Shown piece after piece: positions 61,130-64,000 of a DNA stretch of 64,000 nt. The DNA comes from Marmoricola sp. OAE513 (GTDB taxonomy: Bacteria; Actinomycetota; Actinomycetes; Propionibacteriales; Nocardioidaceae). Location: the NCBI RefSeq assembly GCF_040546585.1, contig NZ_JBEPOC010000001.1, forward strand, positions 2,604,001-2,668,000. Direction: 5' to 3'. Position numbers and translations under genes: made by a program. The notes under the pieces are model-generated. The model saw nothing but the letters and a program-made list of their open reading frames with translations. It did not search any database and was not told the DNA's origin. Positions within the stretch are counted from its first letter, which is position 1, and each line of letters starts with the position of its first letter.

Positions 61130-63272
61130 ATGGCCAAGTTCCCGGCAGTCGGTGACGCCTTCGGGCCGTACCGCATCACCGGCGTGCTCGGACGGGGTCC
61201 GCTCGGGGTCGTGTTCGAGGCGCTGGACTCGCGGCTGAGCCGTTCGGTGGCGCTCAAGGTGTTCTCGCCGGTGATCGCCGACGAGCCGATGTTCCGCACC
61301 CGCTTCCACTCCGACCGGGCCGACGCGATCACCGCGCTCAACTCGCTGCACATCACGCAGATCTTCGAGCGCGGCGAGGAGGACGGATGTCTCTACCTCG
61401 CCGTCCAGCTGATCCCCGAGGGTGACTTCGGGGCCCACGTCGCGGCCAACGGGGCACTGGGCCCGAAGGCCACCATCAGCGTCGTCACCCAGCTCTGCGA
61501 GGCTCTCGGCGAGGCGTACGCCGCCGGGGTCGTCCACGGCGATATCAAGCCGACCAACGTCCTGGTGCGCGAGCGCGGCAGCGTGCTGTACGCGTACCTC
61601 TGCGACTTCGGCACCGCGAGCCTCGTCGACGGGCAGGGGATGTCGGGCGGTGGCTACCGCGCTCCGGAGCTGCACGAGGGCGTCCGCGCCGACCTGCGCA
61701 GCGACGTGTACTCGCTGGGCTGCCTGCTGTGGTTCACGCTCACCGGCACGCCGCCGTACGCCGGCACCGACCTGCAGGTCGCGATGGCGCACCTGCGCGA
61801 CCCGATCCCGCAGCTCGAGCCGACCGACGAACCGACCGTCCGCCTCAACGCGATCCTCGCCAAGGCCCTCGCCAAGGCCCCCGGTGACCGGTACGCCGAC
61901 CCCCAGGAGCTCGCCGCCGCGCTCTCCGCCCTCTCGCCCGCTCCGACGTCGGTCACCCCCGGTGTCGGGCTCCCGGTCGTCGAACCCGAGCCGGAGCCCG
62001 AGCCGGTGGTCGTGGTCGAGCCGCCTCCGGTGGTCGAGCCGCCTCCGGTGGTCGAGCCGTCCCCGGTGGTCGAGCCTGCCGAGACCCCCGCACCCGTCGA
62101 GCCTGAGTCGATTTCCGAGTCGTCCCTGGTGGTCGAGCTGCCTTCGGTGGTCGAGCCTGTCGAGACCCCCGCACCCGTCGAGCCTGAGTCGACTTCCGTG
62201 CCGTCCCCAGAGCCCGAGGCACCTTCCGAGCCCGAGCCGCCCTCGGAGCCCGAGCCGTCCCCGGTGGTCGAGCCTGTCGAGACCCCCGCAGCCCGCCCGC
62301 TCTTCGCCGACGAGCTCGCGGGCCCTGAGCCTGCGGCGGATGATGAGGACGGCGCCGAGGACCCTCAACCTCAGCCGCGCCTCGGCTTCCGTGCCCGCCG
62401 CCGCGCTCGCAAGGAAGAAGCAGCCACCGCCGAAACCGCTCTCCCCGCGGTGGGCGAGCCCGCCGAACCCGCCGAGACCTCCGCGCCCGAACTCCCCCCG
62501 GTGGTCGAGCCTGTCGAGACCCCCGCCTCCGAGCCCGACTTCGACGCCGACCTGCAGGCGCGCATCGACGCCGAGATCGAGCGCAAGCTCACCCTGCCTT
62601 CCCGCCGCGCCCGCAAGGAGGCGAAGCAGGCCAAGGCCGCGGAGAAGGCGGCGGCGAAGGCCGCCGCTGCGGAGCCCGAGAGGTCCGAGCCGTCCGCCGT
62701 ACAGATCTCTGCACTTCTGGACGCCCCGTCGGACGACTCCGACCCCGCTCCGGCCGCGCCAGAGATCCCACCGACCGACGCGCCCGAGAACACCGACGAA
62801 TCCATCGCCCTGCCCCGACGCAAGGCCGAGCGGCAGCTCCCCGACCTCGGCTGGATGATCCCCGGCGGCCTGCTCCTGGTGCTCCCGGTCCTGGTGATCA
62901 TCGGTGTCTTCGTCCTGGTCAAGGGACCGGGTGGTTCCAGCTACGGCGACAGCACCATCACGCCGCCGGCGAAGATCGACGAGGGCGACCGCTTCGATGT
63001 CGGTTCGTTCACCGCGGACGGCGGCTGGACGATCAGCCGGACCAGCCCGCTCTGGACCGTCAGCGGACTGAGGGTCACGAACGTGTCCTCGGCCCCCGAC
63101 ACCGCGTCGTTCACCCTGAAGCTCTACAAGCTCACCAAGGTGGTCGTCGTCCTCGACTGCACCACGGGCGAGCTCGCGCCCGAGCAGGACCAGGTGGTCA
63201 GCTGCAACGACCCGGCGAACATCCCGGTGACCGCGGACTGGAGATCGGATCACTGTTCAGCAGGCGTTCTAG
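61130..63272 (+). CDS. Membrane Ser/Thr protein kinase (non-RD), probable 1-base frameshift at 63242
   Basis: Start ATG 61130 (GAGAAGG upstream). Kinase domain about residues 1-265: loop GRGPLGVV, VALKVF Lys, catalytic loop VVHGDIKPTN (HGD in place of HRD, so non-RD), CDFG, RAPELHEG. A 300-residue Pro/Glu/Val linker contains in-frame copies of the short repeat (VVEPVETP). Then one helix (about 575-598) and an outside domain of about 100 residues. The frame as given has no stop until 63997 and would run through the opposite-strand acetyltransferase gene. Removing the A at 63242 gives DWDRITVQQAF and a stop at 63270-63272, just before that gene. Likely true product: 713 residues. Location beside pstB suggests it controls this surface system. 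Confidence 0.82.
62065..62526. repeat. Four 27-base in-frame repeats in the kinase linker
   Basis: GGTGGTCGAGCCTGYCGAGA followed by CCCCCGC occurs at 62065-62091, 62146-62172, 62263-62289 and 62500-62526, each read as VVEPVETPA or VVEPAETPA. Shortened copies (GGTGGTCGAGCC) lie at 62020-62060. The core matches the repeat found in lhr, fbiC and between genes. Confidence 0.9.
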
Positions 63273-63277
63273 GCGTC

Positions 63278-63775
63278 CTACAGCATCAGCTGGTAGATCG
63301 CGACGTCGATCATCCGGTCCTGCTTGTCGCCCACCTCGGACATCGTCCCGGCGAGCTCGAACCCGTGCCGCACGTGCAGCGCGACGCTGCCGTCGTTCGG
63401 CATCGCGATCAGGGCCAACGCCGTGTGGAACCCGGCCGCGCGGAGCCGTTCGAGCAGGGCGGCGTACAGCAGGCTGCCGGTGCCCGAACGTCGGGCGTCG
63501 GTGTGCAGGTAGACGGAGGTCTCCCGGGTCCGGTGGTAGGCCGGGCGGTCACGGAAGGGCGACGCGTAGGCGAAGCCGACCACCCGATCGCCGTCCACGG
63601 CGACCACGAACGGGTCGCCCGTGGTGAGCTTGTGCTGCCAGTCGCCCAGCGGTCGCTCCTCGGTCTCGAACGTGGAGTAGGCGTGCAGCGACTCGTGGGT
63701 GTAGATCGCGGCGACCGAGACGAGATCGGCCTCGACGGCGTCGCGGATCGTCACGGGGGCAGACATGGGATCCAT
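63278..63775 (-). CDS. GNAT-family N-acetyltransferase
   Basis: 165 residues from ATG at 63775 (a second ATG at 63766 is possible). GNAT fold of the phosphinothricin-acetyltransferase (Pat/Bar) type: IRDAVEADLVSVAAIYTHES, VVGFAYASPFRDRPAYHRT, the acetyl-CoA loop DARRSGTGSLLYAALLERL, ALIAMPNDGSVALHVRHGFELAGTM. Acetyl-CoA-dependent N-acetylation of an amino group; the substrate may be an amino-acid-like toxin, methionine sulfoximine or similar. Convergent with the kinase, 5 bases beyond its restored stop. Confidence 0.88.
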   Translation of the reverse strand: MDPMSAPVTIRDAVEADLVSVAAIYTHESLHAYSTFETEERPLGDWQHKLTTGDPFVVAVDGDRVVGFAYASPFRDRPAYHRTRETSVYLHTDARRSGTGSLLYAALLERLRAAGFHTALALIAMPNDGSVALHVRHGFELAGTMSEVGDKQDRMIDVAIYQLML

Positions 63776-63822
63776 GATCCCACCGGGGACCGGTGCGGCA
63801 GACTTGCGGTGTGGGCGATCGC

Positions 63823-64000
63823 ATGGACGACCTCTTGGCGTCCCTCAAGGAACCGGGCCCCGTGCGCCAGTGGTCACTGGTCGCGGCGGTCCTGCTCGGG
63901 ACCGTTCTCGTCGGCGCCGTCATCGGCACCGCGATCGGCAAGGGCGCCGGCGGGGGTGGCACGAGCACACCGACCGCCGTCTTCCGCCCGGCCGTGACCG
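63823..64000 (+). CDS. Predicted single-helix membrane protein (5' part; continues past window)
   Basis: Open frame from ATG at 63823 (or GTG at 63811) to the end of the window. About 20 cytosolic residues (MDDLLASLKEPGP), one hydrophobic helix (SLVAAVLLGTVLVGAVIGTAIG), then a Gly/Thr-rich extracellular start. No domain can be named from this fragment. Divergent from the acetyltransferase gene. Confidence 0.55.
   Translation, partial: MDDLLASLKEPGPVRQWSLVAAVLLGTVLVGAVIGTAIGKGAGGGGTSTPTAVFRPAVT

Noticed and set aside
63273-63997. The kinase frame continuing to 63997
   Set aside because: This part is antisense to a well-formed acetyltransferase and lacks any domain; a one-base correction gives a sensible stop before that gene.

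Overview
The window is a GC-rich (roughly 70% by eye), densely packed actinobacterial chromosome segment, most probably from Nocardioides or another member of the Nocardioidaceae. The evidence is codon use strongly biased to G/C in third positions, a fused FbiC F420 synthase next to an F420-dependent oxidoreductase, the lhr-nei2 repair pair, PspC-domain two-component genes, PASTA-less membrane Ser/Thr kinase and MpaB-type oxygenase, and many 4-base ATGA/GTGA gene overlaps. No rRNA, tRNA, CRISPR array, insertion sequence or prophage gene was seen, and no gene-free stretch exceeds 300 bases. The genus is an inference.

Layout. 1-5745: an iron operon on the minus strand (fbpA-fbpB-fbpC plus an adenylation/carrier/acyltransferase fusion) behind an IdeR/DtxR-like box. 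5795-7723: LtaS-type sulfatase-fold membrane enzyme. 7789-12353: a ROK repressor divergent from a sugar ABC transporter (binding protein, single-NBD ATPase, permease), closed by a perfect 17-bp stem terminator. 12452-16666: fbiC, an F420-dependent LLM oxidoreductase and a small unknown gene. 16707-22441: a heterodimeric ABC exporter, one half interrupted by an in-frame TAG, and an MMPL transporter. 22487-31938: YbaK-like editing protein, glycerophosphodiesterase, MpaB-like oxygenase, then a catabolic operon (succinic semialdehyde/aldehyde dehydrogenase, acyl-CoA ligase, two acyl-CoA dehydrogenases) divergent from a MerR regulator. 32038-35902: PspC/LiaF-like membrane proteins and a LuxR-type two-component system. 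35899-42763: release factor 3, DUF6629-like membrane protein, 5'-3' exonuclease, unknown protein, Tat-exported GH26-like glycoside hydrolase, spermidine-synthase/MFS fusion. 42887-48873: small membrane protein, HNH protein, Nei2 glycosylase, Lhr helicase.

49068-63272 is the most unusual part: a Pst-type transporter in which pstC and pstA are followed not by pstB but by six surface proteins: a membrane-anchored PstS-like protein (frameshifted here), a 915-residue anchored relative, a sortase-fold membrane protein in which both the catalytic His and Cys are replaced, a further PstS-like secreted protein, and two proteins sharing an unrecognised extracellular domain (one carrying Ig-like repeats). 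Then come pstB and a membrane Ser/Thr kinase. AT-rich islands precede pstC, the second PstS-like gene and pstB. I infer a dedicated surface-protein/solute system built on a Pst core, not a plain phosphate importer.

A second theme is a short repeat related to CGTCTCGRCAAGCTCGACGA that lies between genes and also inside coding sequences (fbiC linker, MpaB-like N terminus, lhr, Ser/Thr kinase linker), in both orientations and different reading frames, always without breaking the frame. Three separate single-base lesions (TAG at 19676-19678, extra base near 51745, extra base near 63242) break otherwise intact genes and may be sequencing errors.
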